Numbered from the stretch's first letter, positions 28,044 through 37,908 are shown. The stretch is DNA of 64,000 bases from Qipengyuania aurantiaca (GCF_019711375.1 NZ_CP081295.1:2517001-2581000), one strand, 5' to 3'. Program-made: numbers and translations. The notes: generated by a model not told the origin, from the letters alone.

Positions 28044-29459
28044 TCAGCTCCGCCGGGCGAAGTCCTCGGGCCGGATGGCAAGCTCTCCCAGCTTCTTGCG
28101 CAGCGTATTGCGATTGATGCCGAGAAGCTGGGCAGCGCGCAGCTGGTTACCCTGCGTTTCGCGCAAGGCGTGTTCGATCAGGGGCTTCTCGAATACGGCC
28201 AGCGCCTCGTGATAGAGATTGCCCGGCGCAGGCCGTGCATCGGCCAACCAATCGTCAAGCGCCGTCTCGATCGCCGAGCCCTGCCCTTCCTCCGTCCGGT
28301 AAGGTGTGGTGGGCAGGATATCGCCGACAAGATCCGCGCCGATCAGCTCGTCGCGCGCCATGAGGGCGAGGCGGAACACGACGTTGCGCAATTCGCGGAC
28401 GTTGCCGCGCCAGTCGTGGGACGAAAGCGCCGCGACCGCCGCCTCGTCGATCCGGTGTTGCGGCAGCCCCTCGTCGCGCGCCTGGGCGAGAAAGTGGCGC
28501 GTAAGAGCGCCGATATCTTCGCGCCTCTCGCGCAACGGAGGCAGGTGGATGGGCACCACATTGAGGCGGTAATAAAGGTCTTCGCGGAACCGGCCGTCGG
28601 CGATCATGGGCACAAGATCGCGATTGGTCGCCGCGACAATGCGCACATCGACCGCGATTTCCTGCCGCCCTCCCACGCGCCGGATCCGGCCCGACTGGAG
28701 CGCGCGGAGCAGGCGGGTCTGCGCTTCGGCAGGCATATCGCCGATCTCGTCGAGGAAGAGCGTGCCACCGTTGGCCTGTTCGAACTTGCCGATCGCCTGG
28801 CTATGCGCGCCGGTGAAGGCTCCGCGTTCGTGGCCGAACAGCTCGCTTTCGAGAAGTTCGTGCGGGATTGCCGCCATGTTGACTGCGACGAACGGACCGG
28901 TGCGGCGCGCGCCGAGCTGGTGGATTGCCTCGGCCACCAGTTCCTTGCCCGTCCCGCTCTCGCCGGTGACTAGGACCGTGAGGTCGTTGCGCAGGACGCG
29001 CGTGATCATGCGGTAGACGTCCTGCATCGCGCGGCTGCGACCGATCAGCGGCAGCTCGCCGCCCTCTTCTGCCTCGCCGCTCGCTGCCGGTTTCGGCGAA
29101 CGTGCGGCGGCCTGGTGGACAGCCTGCGTCAACTCGTCGAGGTCGAAGGGCTTGGGGAAATATTCAAAAGCGTCGCTGTCGCTGGCGCGCACGGCGGTGT
29201 CGAGCGTGTTCTGCGCGGAAAGGACGATCACCGGCATGTCGGGCGCCGCTGCGTGAACGCTGGCGATGCCGTCCAGCCCGTCGCCATCCTCCAGCATGAT
29301 GTCGGTCAGCATCACGGCGAAGCTGCCGTTCGCGAGCAGCGCGTCGCGCTGGGCGATGCTGGTGCAATGTTCCAGCTCGAAGCCCTCGTCGCGCAGGGCT
29401 TCGGTGATGACGGTGGCGATGGCGCGGTCGTCTTCGACTAGCAGGATCTTGTGGCTCAT
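28044..29459 (-). CDS. ntrC: Nitrogen regulator NtrC (sigma-54 activator)
   Basis: Enhancer-binding response regulator that activates sigma-54 promoters of nitrogen-assimilation genes. Receiver with D53; AAA+ domain with Walker A GESGTGKE (166-173) and an intact GAFTGA (213-218); C-terminal Fis-type HTH (RAAQLLGINRNTLRKKL). 471 residues. It overlaps ntrB by four bases. Its intact GAFTGA contrasts with the paralogue NtrX next door. Confidence 0.96.
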   Translation of the reverse strand: MSHKILLVEDDRAIATVITEALRDEGFELEHCTSIAQRDALLANGSFAVMLTDIMLEDGDGLDGIASVHAAAPDMPVIVLSAQNTLDTAVRASDSDAFEYFPKPFDLDELTQAVHQAAARSPKPAASGEAEEGGELPLIGRSRAMQDVYRMITRVLRNDLTVLVTGESGTGKELVAEAIHQLGARRTGPFVAVNMAAIPHELLESELFGHERGAFTGAHSQAIGKFEQANGGTLFLDEIGDMPAEAQTRLLRALQSGRIRRVGGRQEIAVDVRIVAATNRDLVPMIADGRFREDLYYRLNVVPIHLPPLRERREDIGALTRHFLAQARDEGLPQHRIDEAAVAALSSHDWRGNVRELRNVVFRLALMARDELIGADLVGDILPTTPYRTEEGQGSAIETALDDWLADARPAPGNLYHEALAVFEKPLIEHALRETQGNQLRAAQLLGINRNTLRKKLGELAIRPEDFARRS

Positions 29460-30529
29460 GACGGCGCCCTGTCGGCAACGGGTAGGTTTATGCGGAAGTG
29501 CGTGAGGCCTGCGCGCGCATCGCGTTCATGCGAGATGCGCCCGCCCATGTCGCGTAGCAGCTTGCGGACCAGCGCTAGGCCGAGGCCCTGTCCGTGCTTC
29601 TTGCCCGATACGAAAGGCTCGAAAACGTGGTCCTGAAGATCGCTGGGAAGCCCCGGCCCGGGGTCGGTGACGGTGATTTCGATCGGCAGGCGCGTTGCCT
29701 TGCCGAGACGGATGGCCGAGAAAACCAGCCCGCTCACAAAACGCGTGCGCACCGAAACCTGCGCGCCCTCGAGGTCAGCGCAGGCATCGCAGGCGTTGGC
29801 GAGCAAGTTAATGAGGACCTGCTCCAGCGCGCCCTGGTCTGCCTCGACCGGGGGCAGCGAAGGGTCGAATTCCTCGACCAGTTCGCACCCGTCCTCGCGG
29901 CCCGCGCGCACGGTCGCCATTGCGTTGCGGATCGCTTCGTGGAGATTGCAGGGGCCGGTTTCGATCGGTTTGCGGCTGCCAAGCTGCTGCATGCGGTCGA
30001 TTAGCTTGGCGATCCGGTCCACCTCGCCTTCGATCATGCGGGCAAGTGGACGGTCCTTGTCGCTGGCGCGGCGGGCGAGCAGCTGGCTCGCCCCGCGGAT
30101 GGCCGAAAGCGGGTTCTTGATCTCGTGGGCGAGCACCGCCGGGGCGCGCAATTCGACGCGCTCCTCGCCATCCTCGTCATTCCCTTCCTGCCCCACTTCG
30201 GACAGCGTCACCACGCGCCAGCCCGGATGGGTGTGCATGGGGGAGCTGGTGAAATTGACCCGCCGCGCTTTCTGGCCCGCCTCGATGGCGATGCCGCGCG
30301 CGATCACCTGCGCATCGAAATTGCGCAGGCTGTCACGAAGCCTACCATCATCGATACCGACGACATCCGCGAATTCCGCGTCGAGCAGTCGGCCGGCGCT
30401 GCGGCCCAGCAATTCCTCGGCCGCGGGATTGGCCTGCCGGATGCGATCCTCGCTATCGAGCAGGAGGACGGCGAAAATCAGCCCGGAAATCTGCGCATCG
30501 GCATCGGGTGCGCCCGGGCTGGCGCTCAT
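29456..30529 (-). CDS. ntrB: Nitrogen sensor histidine kinase NtrB
   Basis: Cytoplasmic kinase/phosphatase for NtrC, controlled in other bacteria by PII. 357 residues: PAS domain (about 12-110), HisKA box [10 protein letters not shown] with H135, and HATPase boxes including DPGPGLP and GQGLGLALV. No membrane segment. It overlaps both ntrC and dusB by four bases, giving a tightly coupled dusB-ntrB-ntrC unit. Confidence 0.94.
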   Translation of the reverse strand: MSASPGAPDADAQISGLIFAVLLLDSEDRIRQANPAAEELLGRSAGRLLDAEFADVVGIDDGRLRDSLRNFDAQVIARGIAIEAGQKARRVNFTSSPMHTHPGWRVVTLSEVGQEGNDEDGEERVELRAPAVLAHEIKNPLSAIRGASQLLARRASDKDRPLARMIEGEVDRIAKLIDRMQQLGSRKPIETGPCNLHEAIRNAMATVRAGREDGCELVEEFDPSLPPVEADQGALEQVLINLLANACDACADLEGAQVSVRTRFVSGLVFSAIRLGKATRLPIEITVTDPGPGLPSDLQDHVFEPFVSGKKHGQGLGLALVRKLLRDMGGRISHERDARAGLTHFRINLPVADRAPS

Positions 30530-31545
30530 GCGGCGCGCCTGCGCAGGAACGGCTCGTAGAAACGCTCCAATTCCCCAAGGACTTCAGCGGTATCGTCGAT
30601 GAAGTTCACCCGGTTACGGAACTCGGCCGAGCCGTGCATTCCCTTGGTGTACCAGCCGAGGTGCTTGCGCGCGATCTTGACGCCAACCTGCTCGCCATAG
30701 AGTTCGAGCATGTCGCGGTAGTGTTCCACCACCACTTCGTATTGCTCGTCGAAACTCGGACTTTCGAGGCGTTCCCCGGTGTGCCACCAATGCATGACCT
30801 GCGCCAGCAGCCACGGCTTGCCGTAAGCGCCGCGTCCGATCATCAGCCCGTCAGCGCCCGACTGGTCGAGCGCCTTGGCCGCATCGTCGATGGTGCAGAT
30901 ATCGCCGTTGACGATGACGGGGATATTCACCGCGTCCTTCACCTTGCGGACGAATTCCCAGTCGGCGCTTCCCTTGTACATCTGATTGCGCGTGCGGCCG
31001 TGAACGGTGACCATCTTCACGCCCAGATCCTCGGCAATGCGCGCAAGTTCGGGCGCGTTGAGATCGGCGTGGTCCCAGCCCATCCGCATCTTGACCGTCA
31101 CGGGCACGTCCACCGCCTTGACGGTGGCTTCCATTAGCTTGGTTGCCAGCGGCACTTCGCGCATCAGGGCGGAGCCGGCGAGCTGGCCGACAACCTTGCG
31201 GACCGGGCAGCCGAAATTGATGTCGATGATATCGGCGCCATTGCCCTGCTGGAGCTTGGCGGCCTCCGCCATGCTCGACGGGTCGCAGCCGACCAGCTGC
31301 ATCGACACCGGCTCTTCGATGGGGTCCCATGCTGCCTTCTGGACCGACTGGCGCGTTTCGCGGATTGCCGCTTCGCTCGCGATCATCTCGGTGACGTTGA
31401 GGCCAGAGCCGTATTTGCGCACCAGCTTACGGAATGGCAAGTCGGTGACGCCCGTCATGGGCGCCAGGATGACCGGCGTGTCGATGGCCACATTGCCGAT
31501 ATGGATCGGCTTCGGCGGGGCCGGCGGTTGGGTGATTGCGTTCAT
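30526..31545 (-). CDS. dusB: tRNA-dihydrouridine synthase B
   Basis: FMN enzyme that reduces uridines in the tRNA D loop. I chose ATG 31545 (MNAITQPP); an upstream ATG at 31578 is possible. The 339 residues carry [13 protein letters not shown], the catalytic-cysteine segment [11 protein letters not shown] and the FMN/phosphate area [11 protein letters not shown]. dusB (nifR3) preceding ntrBC is a classic alphaproteobacterial arrangement. Confidence 0.95.
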   Translation of the reverse strand: MNAITQPPAPPKPIHIGNVAIDTPVILAPMTGVTDLPFRKLVRKYGSGLNVTEMIASEAAIRETRQSVQKAAWDPIEEPVSMQLVGCDPSSMAEAAKLQQGNGADIIDINFGCPVRKVVGQLAGSALMREVPLATKLMEATVKAVDVPVTVKMRMGWDHADLNAPELARIAEDLGVKMVTVHGRTRNQMYKGSADWEFVRKVKDAVNIPVIVNGDICTIDDAAKALDQSGADGLMIGRGAYGKPWLLAQVMHWWHTGERLESPSFDEQYEVVVEHYRDMLELYGEQVGVKIARKHLGWYTKGMHGSAEFRNRVNFIDDTAEVLGELERFYEPFLRRRAA

Positions 31546-31614
31546 GAGTGCTGGTGTGCCTAAATATTGGGCAGGCACATAGTGCGTTGCAGCGAAAACC
31601 TCAAGCCGCTAGCG

Positions 31615-31631
31615 GCGCACATAGCTATGCA
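31615..31631. repeat. 17-base palindrome-centred motif over the ispDF start, copy 1
   Basis: GCGCACATAGCTATGCA contains the perfect palindrome CATAGCTATG; its final ATG is the ispDF start codon. The same 17 bases occur on the opposite strand at 34736-34752, upstream of lipA. Possible shared operator or chance; see findings. Confidence 0.4.
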
Positions 31632-32769
31632 GGACGAGAGCCCCCTTCCCTCCTTCGCCGCAATCGTGGTCGCCGCGGGCAAAGGGCTGCGCGCAGGCCA
31701 GCCGTTGCCCAAGCAATACGCCCTATGGCGGGGGAAGCCGGTGCTGAGGCATTCGGTCGAGGCCTTGCTGGAAGCGGGCGCCGCTCCGCTGGTCGTCGTC
31801 ATCCCCAATGGCGGCGAGGACGCGACCTCCATAGCTCTCGAAGGGCTCGACGGGTGGCAAATGGTGGTGGGCGGAGATACCCGCCAGGGATCGGTCGCCA
31901 ACGGGCTCTACGAGATCGGAGTAGCTGAGCGCGTCCTGATCCACGATGCCGCGCGCCCCGATTTGCCTCGTGAGGTCATCGCCCGACTTCTCGAAGCGCT
32001 CGCCAACCATCCCGGCGCCATCCCTACCCTCCCCGTCGTCGACAGCCTCGCGATAGACGAGAGAGGCGTGATGGCCGGAAGCGGCGAACGCGAGAGACTG
32101 CGCCGCGTGCAGACACCGCAAGCCTTCCGCTTCGATGACATCTTCGCCGCCCACCGCGCGTGGGAGGGCGAGCCCGATGCCGGAGACGATGCGCAGGTCC
32201 TTCGCGCAGCAGGCGGCGCGGTTGCCCTAGTCGAGGGCCACGAACGCCTGAAGAAACTCACTTTCGCGGAGGATTTCGTGTCCGACCTACCCCCCGTCCG
32301 CATCGGCAGCGGTTTCGACGTCCACAAACTCGCCGTGGGCGAAGAACTCTGGCTGGGCGGCGTGAAGATCGATCACGACAAGGGCCTTGCCGGTCACAGC
32401 GACGCCGATGTCGCGCTCCACGCCATTGTCGATGCCCTGCTCGGCGCGATTGCCGACGGCGATATCGGGAGCCACTTCCCGCCGTCCGATCCGCAATGGA
32501 AAGGCGCGAGCAGCGACCGGTTCCTTGCCCATGCCGCCAAACTCGTCGACCAAGCGGGCTATCGCACGGGCAATGTCGATCTCACGATTATCTGCGAAGC
32601 GCCCAAGATCGGGCCGCACCGCGAGGCCATGCGCGCGCGGATCGCCAAACTGCTCGGCGTTGACATCGGCGCCATATCGGTGAAGGCGACCACCACGGAA
32701 CGGCTCGGCTTTACCGGACGCGGCGAAGGAATTGCCGCGCAGGCCGTCGCCACGGTGATCCGCGACTGA
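31627..32769 (+). CDS. ispDF: Bifunctional IspD/IspF, MEP isoprenoid pathway
   Basis: Fusion of 2-C-methyl-D-erythritol 4-phosphate cytidylyltransferase (IspD, about 1-215) and 2-C-methyl-D-erythritol 2,4-cyclodiphosphate synthase (IspF, about 222-380). IspD carries [16 protein letters not shown], the CTP loop. IspF carries the metal motif D-V-H (GSGFDVHKL), [18 protein letters not shown] and [15 protein letters not shown]. Start ATG 31627; the frame is open further upstream without homology. ispDF fusions are common in alphaproteobacteria. It is divergent from dusB. Confidence 0.95.
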   Translation: MQDESPLPSFAAIVVAAGKGLRAGQPLPKQYALWRGKPVLRHSVEALLEAGAAPLVVVIPNGGEDATSIALEGLDGWQMVVGGDTRQGSVANGLYEIGVAERVLIHDAARPDLPREVIARLLEALANHPGAIPTLPVVDSLAIDERGVMAGSGERERLRRVQTPQAFRFDDIFAAHRAWEGEPDAGDDAQVLRAAGGAVALVEGHERLKKLTFAEDFVSDLPPVRIGSGFDVHKLAVGEELWLGGVKIDHDKGLAGHSDADVALHAIVDALLGAIADGDIGSHFPPSDPQWKGASSDRFLAHAAKLVDQAGYRTGNVDLTIICEAPKIGPHREAMRARIAKLLGVDIGAISVKATTTERLGFTGRGEGIAAQAVATVIRD

Positions 32770-32785
32770 CGCAATCGAGGTGGGC

Positions 32786-33289
32786 ATGACGCTCGAAACC
32801 CTTCTTCCCGACGATATCGAGGACCTCGCGCGCCGCGTGATCGAGGCCAATATGGCCGAGGGCCGCAAGGTCGCCATCGCGGAAAGCTGCACGGGCGGCC
32901 TCGTGTCGGCTGCGCTGACGGAGATTCCCGGATCCTCCGCCGTCTTCGATCGCGGCTTCGTTACCTATTCGAACGAAGCGAAAATGGAGACGCTCGGCGT
33001 CCCGCTCGACATTATCGAGACGTTCGGCGCCGTTTCGGTCGCCTGCGCCTGGGCGATGGCCAAGGGAGCGCTTGCCCGGAGCGAAGCGGACGTCGCCATT
33101 GCGATCAGCGGGGTGGCAGGGCCGACCGGGGGGACGAAATTGAAGCCCGTCGGCACGGTGGTCTTCGCGCGGGTGAAACGCGGAGAGGAAGGCGAACCGG
33201 AAGGCGAACTCAGGAAGTTCGATCCGACCTCGCGCGCCGATATTCGCCGGCAGGCGACGGTCTGCGCTCTCGAACTGCTAATGCCCTAG
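32786..33289 (+). CDS. pncC: Nicotinamide-nucleotide amidase (CinA C-terminal domain, PncC)
   Basis: Deamidates NMN to nicotinate mononucleotide, recycling NAD. Stand-alone CinA C-terminal domain of 167 residues with the signature AESCTGGLVSAALTEIPG and ISGVAGPTGGT. Start ATG 32786 follows GAGG; a GTG six bases upstream is possible. It ends in an overlap with the convergent COQ10-like gene: both stops share the bases CTAG near 33286-33289. Confidence 0.92.
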   Translation: MTLETLLPDDIEDLARRVIEANMAEGRKVAIAESCTGGLVSAALTEIPGSSAVFDRGFVTYSNEAKMETLGVPLDIIETFGAVSVACAWAMAKGALARSEADVAIAISGVAGPTGGTKLKPVGTVVFARVKRGEEGEPEGELRKFDPTSRADIRRQATVCALELLMP

Positions 33290-33741
33290 AGGTTGGCGGC
33301 GGCGTTTTCGCGGCCGTACAACTCGTCCGCGCGCTTCTCGAACGCTTCCACCATCTTGCGGAAAGCGCGGTCGAAATACTGGCCCGCCAGCGCTTCGAAC
33401 ACGCTGGAGCGGAAGGTGAAATCGACGCAGAAATCGATCTCGCAGCCGCCATCGGGCAGACAGCGGAAGTTCCAGTTGTTGTCGAGATCCTTGAGCGGCC
33501 CGTCGACGTAAAAGACTTCGAGATGCTCTGGACGGTTCTTGACCACACGCGAGGTGAACTTCTCGCGGATCGCCTTGAAGCCGACCAGCATGTCAGCGAC
33601 CATTTCGGTCTCACTGTCGCTGCGCACGCGGGTCGCGACGACCCATGGCAGGAACTTGGGATAATTGGCCACGTCCGCGACCAGATCGAACATCTGTTCG
33701 CAGCTGTAGGGAAGGCGCCGCGTCTCGCGAATGCCGGGCAT
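33286..33741 (-). CDS. START-domain COQ10/RatA-like protein
   Basis: 151-residue single-domain protein of the polyketide cyclase/START group. The pattern [21 protein letters not shown] then YPKFLPWV matches bacterial RatA/COQ10. Members bind ubiquinone or related lipids and support respiration; the toxin label attached to RatA in E. coli is not supported here, as no RatB-like partner is adjacent. It overlaps the lipA stop by one base and is probably cotranscribed with it. Confidence 0.88.
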   Translation of the reverse strand: MPGIRETRRLPYSCEQMFDLVADVANYPKFLPWVVATRVRSDSETEMVADMLVGFKAIREKFTSRVVKNRPEHLEVFYVDGPLKDLDNNWNFRCLPDGGCEIDFCVDFTFRSSVFEALAGQYFDRAFRKMVEAFEKRADELYGRENAAANL

Positions 33742-34706
33742 CAGGCGGACTGCCTCGCGCGCTCCTTCGCGAGCCGCTCTTCGCGCGCGGCCTTCATCAC
33801 GGCGAAATCGTCGCCTGCGTGATAGCTCGAACGGGTCAGCGGGCTTGAGGCGACCTGCAGGAAGCCCTTCGCGCGCGCGATCGAACCGTAGGCCGCGAAT
33901 GCCTTGGGCGTAACGAAATCCTCGACCTTGGCGTGTTTCGGCGTCGGCTGGAGATACTGGCCCATGGTGATGAAATCGACGTCCGCGCTGCGCATGTCGT
34001 CCATCACCTGGTGCACTTCGAGGCGCTGTTCGCCGAGGCCGAGCATGATGCCCGACTTGGTGAAGATCAGCGGATCGTGGCTCTTCACCTCTTCCAGCAG
34101 GCGCAGCGAGGCGTAATAGCGCGCGCCGGGCCGGATCGTCGGATAGAGACGCGGCACGGTCTCGAGATTGTGGTTGTAAACGTCCGGATCCGCTTCGCAG
34201 ATCTTTTCGACCGCCGCGCGCATCTTGCCGCGGAAATCGGGGGTGAGGATCTCGATGGTCGTGTCCGGCGTCTCGCGGCGCAGGGCCTTGATCACCTTCA
34301 CGAACTGGTCCGCGCCCCCATCGGGCAGATCGTCGCGGTCCACCGAGGTGATGACGATGTGGTTCAAACCCATCTGGCCCGCCGCGATAGCGACATTCTC
34401 CGGCTCCATCGGATCGACGATCCGCGGCATGCCGGTCTTCACGTTACAGAAGGCGCAGGCGCGGGTGCAGACATCGCCGAGGATCATCACCGTGGCGTGC
34501 TTCTTGTCCCAGCATTCGCCAATGTTCGGACAAGCCGCTTCCTCGCACACGGTGTTGAGCGAGAGGTCGCGCATCAGCTTGCGCGTCTCGTGGTAGCCCT
34601 TGCTGACCGGCGCCTTGACGCGGATCCAGTCGGGCTTGCGCTGCTTCTTCGGCTGTTCGCCGTCCGGCTTCGGAGTGGAGGAAAGATCGTTCATTGCGCC
34701 GCCCAT
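33741..34706 (-). CDS. lipA: Lipoyl synthase
   Basis: Radical-SAM enzyme that inserts two sulfurs into octanoyl groups on lipoyl domains. The auxiliary cluster ligands C54-x4-C59-x5-C65 ([12 protein letters not shown]) and the radical-SAM motif C80-x3-C84-x2-C87 (CTRACAFC) are both intact. 321 residues from ATG 34706; ATG 34694 is an alternative. Its substrates include the E2 and E1-beta lipoyl domains encoded in this window. It is divergent from the carbonic anhydrase gene across about 100 bases. Confidence 0.96.
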   Translation of the reverse strand: MGGAMNDLSSTPKPDGEQPKKQRKPDWIRVKAPVSKGYHETRKLMRDLSLNTVCEEAACPNIGECWDKKHATVMILGDVCTRACAFCNVKTGMPRIVDPMEPENVAIAAGQMGLNHIVITSVDRDDLPDGGADQFVKVIKALRRETPDTTIEILTPDFRGKMRAAVEKICEADPDVYNHNLETVPRLYPTIRPGARYYASLRLLEEVKSHDPLIFTKSGIMLGLGEQRLEVHQVMDDMRSADVDFITMGQYLQPTPKHAKVEDFVTPKAFAAYGSIARAKGFLQVASSPLTRSSYHAGDDFAVMKAAREERLAKERARQSA

Positions 34707-34735
34707 CTAGGCGCGAAGCCGGTTTGCCGCAACCT

Positions 34736-34752
34736 TGCATAGCTATGTGCGC
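34736..34752. repeat. 17-base palindrome-centred motif upstream of lipA, copy 2
   Basis: Minus-strand copy of the 17-base motif found at 31615-31631, with core CATAGCTATG. It lies about 30 bases before the lipA start and about 56 bases before the carbonic anhydrase start. Confidence 0.4.
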
Positions 34753-34807
34753 GAAGGACGATTCGAGGGCTTGCCTCGCCTGCACTTTCGGGGCAGCAGC
34801 ACGAGCC

Positions 34808-35446
34808 ATGAAGACATTCGAACAGATGATCGACGGCTATCGCAATTTCCGCGCCACCGAGTGGCAGGAAGAGCGGACCCGGTGGCAGCAGCTTGCCGAA
34901 GGCCAATCGCCGCAGGTCATGGTGATCTCCTGTTCGGACAGCCGCGTCGATCCGGCGCAAATCCTCGATGTCGCGCCGGGCGAAATCTTTGTGGTTCGCA
35001 ATGTCGCGGCGCTCGTGCCGCCCTTCGAAACCACGCCCGGTCGCCACGGCGTTTCGGCTGCCGTCGAATTTGCGGTGCAGTTCCTCAAGGTGCGCGAGAT
35101 CGTGGTCATGGGCCACGGCCTGTGCGGCGGGTGTCAGGCGGCGCTGACCCAGGACCTCCACGGTAACGAAATCGGTGAAGGCGGTTTCGTGGCGCACTGG
35201 GTGGACATGCTGGACGAAGCACGCGAACCGATTGCCGCGAAATACGGCACCTCGGGCCGCGAGGCGGAACTGGCGATGGAACTGGAAGCGGTGAAGGTCA
35301 GCCTCACCAACCTCATGACCTTCCCCTATGTCTCCGAAAAGGTGGCCAGCGGCGAGCTGGCGTTGCGCGGTGCGCATTTTGCAATTTCGGATGGCATCCT
35401 GCGCCTGCTCGACCGCGACAGCGATGAGTTCTCGCCAGCGGAGTGA
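34808..35446 (+). CDS. Beta-class carbonic anhydrase
   Basis: Zinc enzyme interconverting CO2 and bicarbonate, 212 residues. Start ATG 34808 (MKTFEQMIDGYR). Zinc ligands C42 (with the D44-R46 dyad in CSDSR), H103 and C106 (GHGLCGGC) are all present. Cytoplasmic, no signal peptide. No neighbouring gene explains a special role; supply of bicarbonate to carboxylases is the usual one. Confidence 0.94.
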   Translation: MKTFEQMIDGYRNFRATEWQEERTRWQQLAEGQSPQVMVISCSDSRVDPAQILDVAPGEIFVVRNVAALVPPFETTPGRHGVSAAVEFAVQFLKVREIVVMGHGLCGGCQAALTQDLHGNEIGEGGFVAHWVDMLDEAREPIAAKYGTSGREAELAMELEAVKVSLTNLMTFPYVSEKVASGELALRGAHFAISDGILRLLDRDSDEFSPAE

Positions 35447-35483
35447 CTTGCGCTTGCAGCCTGCGCCGCCCATGTGAGCGCGC

Positions 35484-36209
35484 ATGGCTGAAAAAGAACT
35501 CAAAAACATCGCCCTGCTGATCGACGCGGATAACACGACGCCGCGCGGGATCGACCCGGTGCTGACCGTCATGGCCGAGCTGGGCCAGGTCAACATCAAG
35601 CGGGCCTATGGCAATTTCACGAAGAAAAACCTGTCGGGCTGGGATAAATACAGCCACAAATTCGGCATCCTGCCTTACCAGCAATTCGACATGACGACGG
35701 GCAAGAACGCCACCGACATGGCCATGACGATCGACGCGATCGATCTGCTCTACCAGGGCAAGGTCGATGGCTTCGGGATCATGAGCTCGGACAGCGACTT
35801 CACCCCCCTCGCCACCCGCCTGCGGCAGGATGGGCTGATCGTTTACGGCTTCGGCAGCAAGAGCAAGACACCCGACGCCTTCAAGAGCGCCTGCACGCGT
35901 TTCATCGACATCGACGCCCTGATCGCCGGCGCGTCGGACGAACCGGCCCCTGCCAAGTCGAGGGACAAGGCGGAGAAGTCGACCATCGACGACGAGCTCG
36001 TCGAATTGCTCGGCACCGCGTGGAAAGCAGCCAGTCGCGACGAGGATGGCTACGCGCAAATGGGTGAGGTCGGCAGTCTTGCCGGCAACCGATCCAGCTT
36101 CGACGTGCGCAATTATGGCTTCAAGCGACTGTCGGACCTGTTCCAGGCCATGGACCAGTTCAAGGTCGAACGCCGCGACAACGGGCTCTACGTCAAACGC
36201 CTTCGTTAG
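35484..36209 (+). CDS. NYN-domain putative RNase with C-terminal OST-HTH/LOTUS domain
   Basis: 241-residue two-domain protein. The N-terminal NYN (PIN-like) nuclease domain has acidic residues in the expected places: D14 and D16-N17 (LIDADN), D78 (GKNATDMAM), D103 and D105 (SSDSDF). After a charged linker (about 140-165), the C-terminus (about 168-241) fits an OST-HTH/LOTUS domain (LLGTAWKAA, YGFKRLSDLFQAM), a module that binds RNA, including G-quadruplex and tRNA-like RNA in eukaryotes. RNA cleavage is inferred from family, not shown. It starts 37 bases after carbonic anhydrase. Confidence 0.87.
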   Translation: MAEKELKNIALLIDADNTTPRGIDPVLTVMAELGQVNIKRAYGNFTKKNLSGWDKYSHKFGILPYQQFDMTTGKNATDMAMTIDAIDLLYQGKVDGFGIMSSDSDFTPLATRLRQDGLIVYGFGSKSKTPDAFKSACTRFIDIDALIAGASDEPAPAKSRDKAEKSTIDDELVELLGTAWKAASRDEDGYAQMGEVGSLAGNRSSFDVRNYGFKRLSDLFQAMDQFKVERRDNGLYVKRLR

Positions 36210-36214
36210 ACAGC

Positions 36215-36247
36215 AAAACGGCGCGGATCCGCCAAGGACCCGCGCCG
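36215..36247 (-). terminator. Rho-independent terminator after the TPR gene
   Basis: CGGCGCGG (36219-36226) pairs with CCGCGCCG (36240-36247). On the minus strand the stem is followed by TTTTGCTG, ending transcription of the TPR gene; the convergent NYN gene stops just before it and may use the same hairpin. Confidence 0.7.
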
Positions 36248-36272
36248 CTTCTATTGGCTAAAACCTGTTCGC

Positions 36273-37601
36273 TTATATGCCGCTCTTCTGGGCCGCGTAG
36301 ATGGCCCAGAGGTTGGCGATGTCCTGTCGAGCGCCTTCGACCTTGCCGAAGGTTTCGACCGCTTCGGCGTACTTGCCCTGGTCGTACTGGGCGATACCGA
36401 GACGAGTGAGAACCATCGGAGTCTCGACCCCGCTCATGCCGAGCGCCTTGGTGTAAAACTCTTCGGCTTCGGCCGGCTGGTCGTAGCTGAGGAAGGTGTC
36501 ACCCGCGACGACCAGCGTCTTGAGGGTTACGCCCGGCTTACGCGCATCGGCGGCGAGGTTGGGCAGGTCCGACTTGTCGCTGGCCACACGGCCCGCCGCT
36601 TCCTTGCGCGTTTCCACAAGGTACGGATCGGTCGCGTCAATCACGCCCAGCGCCTTGCCTTCGTCGATCACCGCCACGACTTCGCCCGGATAGCGGCGCG
36701 GGTCGAGCACTTCGACATATTCCGACAGCACGCGCGCATCGTTGTAGATCTTGGCGCGGCGCGACAGGCGAAGCAGGTCGAGCACTTCGGGGTTGGCGTA
36801 GTTGTTGGCGTTCAGGGTGATGATCACCGCGTCGCCCCACACCACGTCAGTAGGGTAGTTCTGGGCAAGCAGACGGACATACTTCGGCGTCTGGGCATTA
36901 ATGCCATTCTCATAGGCCGTCGACAGGCCCTTGCGAATCCAGGTCTCGGGGATCGTGCCGCCAGCGGTCTGACGCGCCTCGATCTGGCTGTCGAGATAGG
37001 CGAGGCCTTCTGCGTAGTTACCCTGATCGAAATAGAGGTCGGCGATCATGGTGTGCATCTGATCGGCGCCGAACGAACGCTGGCTGCCGTCGGTCATCGT
37101 CGCGTTGAAGGTGTAGTTCGCAGCGATCGCGCGCTCGAGAGCGGCACGGGCGGCGGCGACATTGTCCTGATCGCGGTAGGCCTGATAGGCGGCAAAGCTC
37201 AGCTGGCCTTCGAGGGTCGCATCGACGAGGCCGCTTTCCAGCATCAGTTCGATGCCCTTCAGGCGCATGTCCGCATCGTCCGTGTCGTTACCGAGGTTGA
37301 GCATAATACCGCCGGTGGCGCGCTTTTCGTCCGGGCTGGACGATGCCGCCACGAGCGCGGGGATCAGAGCCTTGGCGGCCTGGAGATCCGGGGCCTCGGA
37401 TTTGATAATGGCGTCAACCGGCTGATAGGCCGCAACGAACTCCTTCGAGTATTCGGGCTTGCGCTCCTTTTCCTTGTCCTGCTTTGCGAAGGCAGGAACT
37501 TCGAGCGCGGTTACGCCAAGCGCACCGGTAGCGGCCAGGACAAGCGCCATGGCGATCGAGGAACCGGGGCGCGAAGCCTTGGTGATGCGGGTGAAGATCA
37601 T
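36273..37601 (-). CDS. Exported tetratricopeptide-repeat protein, function unknown
   Basis: 442-residue protein with a long signal peptide (cleavage near residue 39, PAFA-KQ). The rest is helical with TPR-like units, clearest near the C-terminus (AEAEEFYTKALG, RLGIAQYDQGKYAEAVETFG) and in the middle (ADLYFDQGNYAEGLAYLDSQI). Ribosome binding site GGGAG lies before the ATG. Likely a periplasmic scaffold; the partner is unknown. It is divergent from gyrA, with a 307-base region between. Confidence 0.8.
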   Translation of the reverse strand: MIFTRITKASRPGSSIAMALVLAATGALGVTALEVPAFAKQDKEKERKPEYSKEFVAAYQPVDAIIKSEAPDLQAAKALIPALVAASSSPDEKRATGGIMLNLGNDTDDADMRLKGIELMLESGLVDATLEGQLSFAAYQAYRDQDNVAAARAALERAIAANYTFNATMTDGSQRSFGADQMHTMIADLYFDQGNYAEGLAYLDSQIEARQTAGGTIPETWIRKGLSTAYENGINAQTPKYVRLLAQNYPTDVVWGDAVIITLNANNYANPEVLDLLRLSRRAKIYNDARVLSEYVEVLDPRRYPGEVVAVIDEGKALGVIDATDPYLVETRKEAAGRVASDKSDLPNLAADARKPGVTLKTLVVAGDTFLSYDQPAEAEEFYTKALGMSGVETPMVLTRLGIAQYDQGKYAEAVETFGKVEGARQDIANLWAIYAAQKSGI

Positions 37602-37908
37602 TCGTGAACTCCCAAGAGTGGATTAGGGGGGGTAAGCGCCACGCAGGGCGTGTATTCAACTCATGCGTGCGGCCAATGCCGCGTCTGCGCTCTCATTGCA
37701 AACTGTCTAGGCGAAACGCGGTGAACAGCGATTGAATACGGCCACGGCCCACGGTTCAGGGTTCCATGGGGCCAAGGCGATACCCATATGTGGAAAAAGC
37801 GCGCAGGAAGCGGCTTTGGTTCCCTCCATCGGTGGCGCTCCGAGGGCAATTCGCCTAGGCTCACCGGTCTGAATACCTGTCAGAAACAGCATATGGATTA
37901 CCCGAGTT
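37602..37908. other. Intergenic region between the TPR gene and gyrA
   Basis: 307 bases without a convincing gene. It must hold the divergent promoters for the TPR gene and gyrA. A seven-codon frame starting at ATG 37893 (MDYPSFG) ends inside the first gyrA codons, but it has no clear ribosome binding site. No strong terminator or tandem repeat was seen. Confidence 0.5.

Noticed and set aside
33286..33741. RatA toxin of a toxin-antitoxin pair
   Set aside because: The protein belongs to the COQ10/RatA START group, but there is no RatB-like or other antitoxin neighbour; the lipA context favours a metabolic role.
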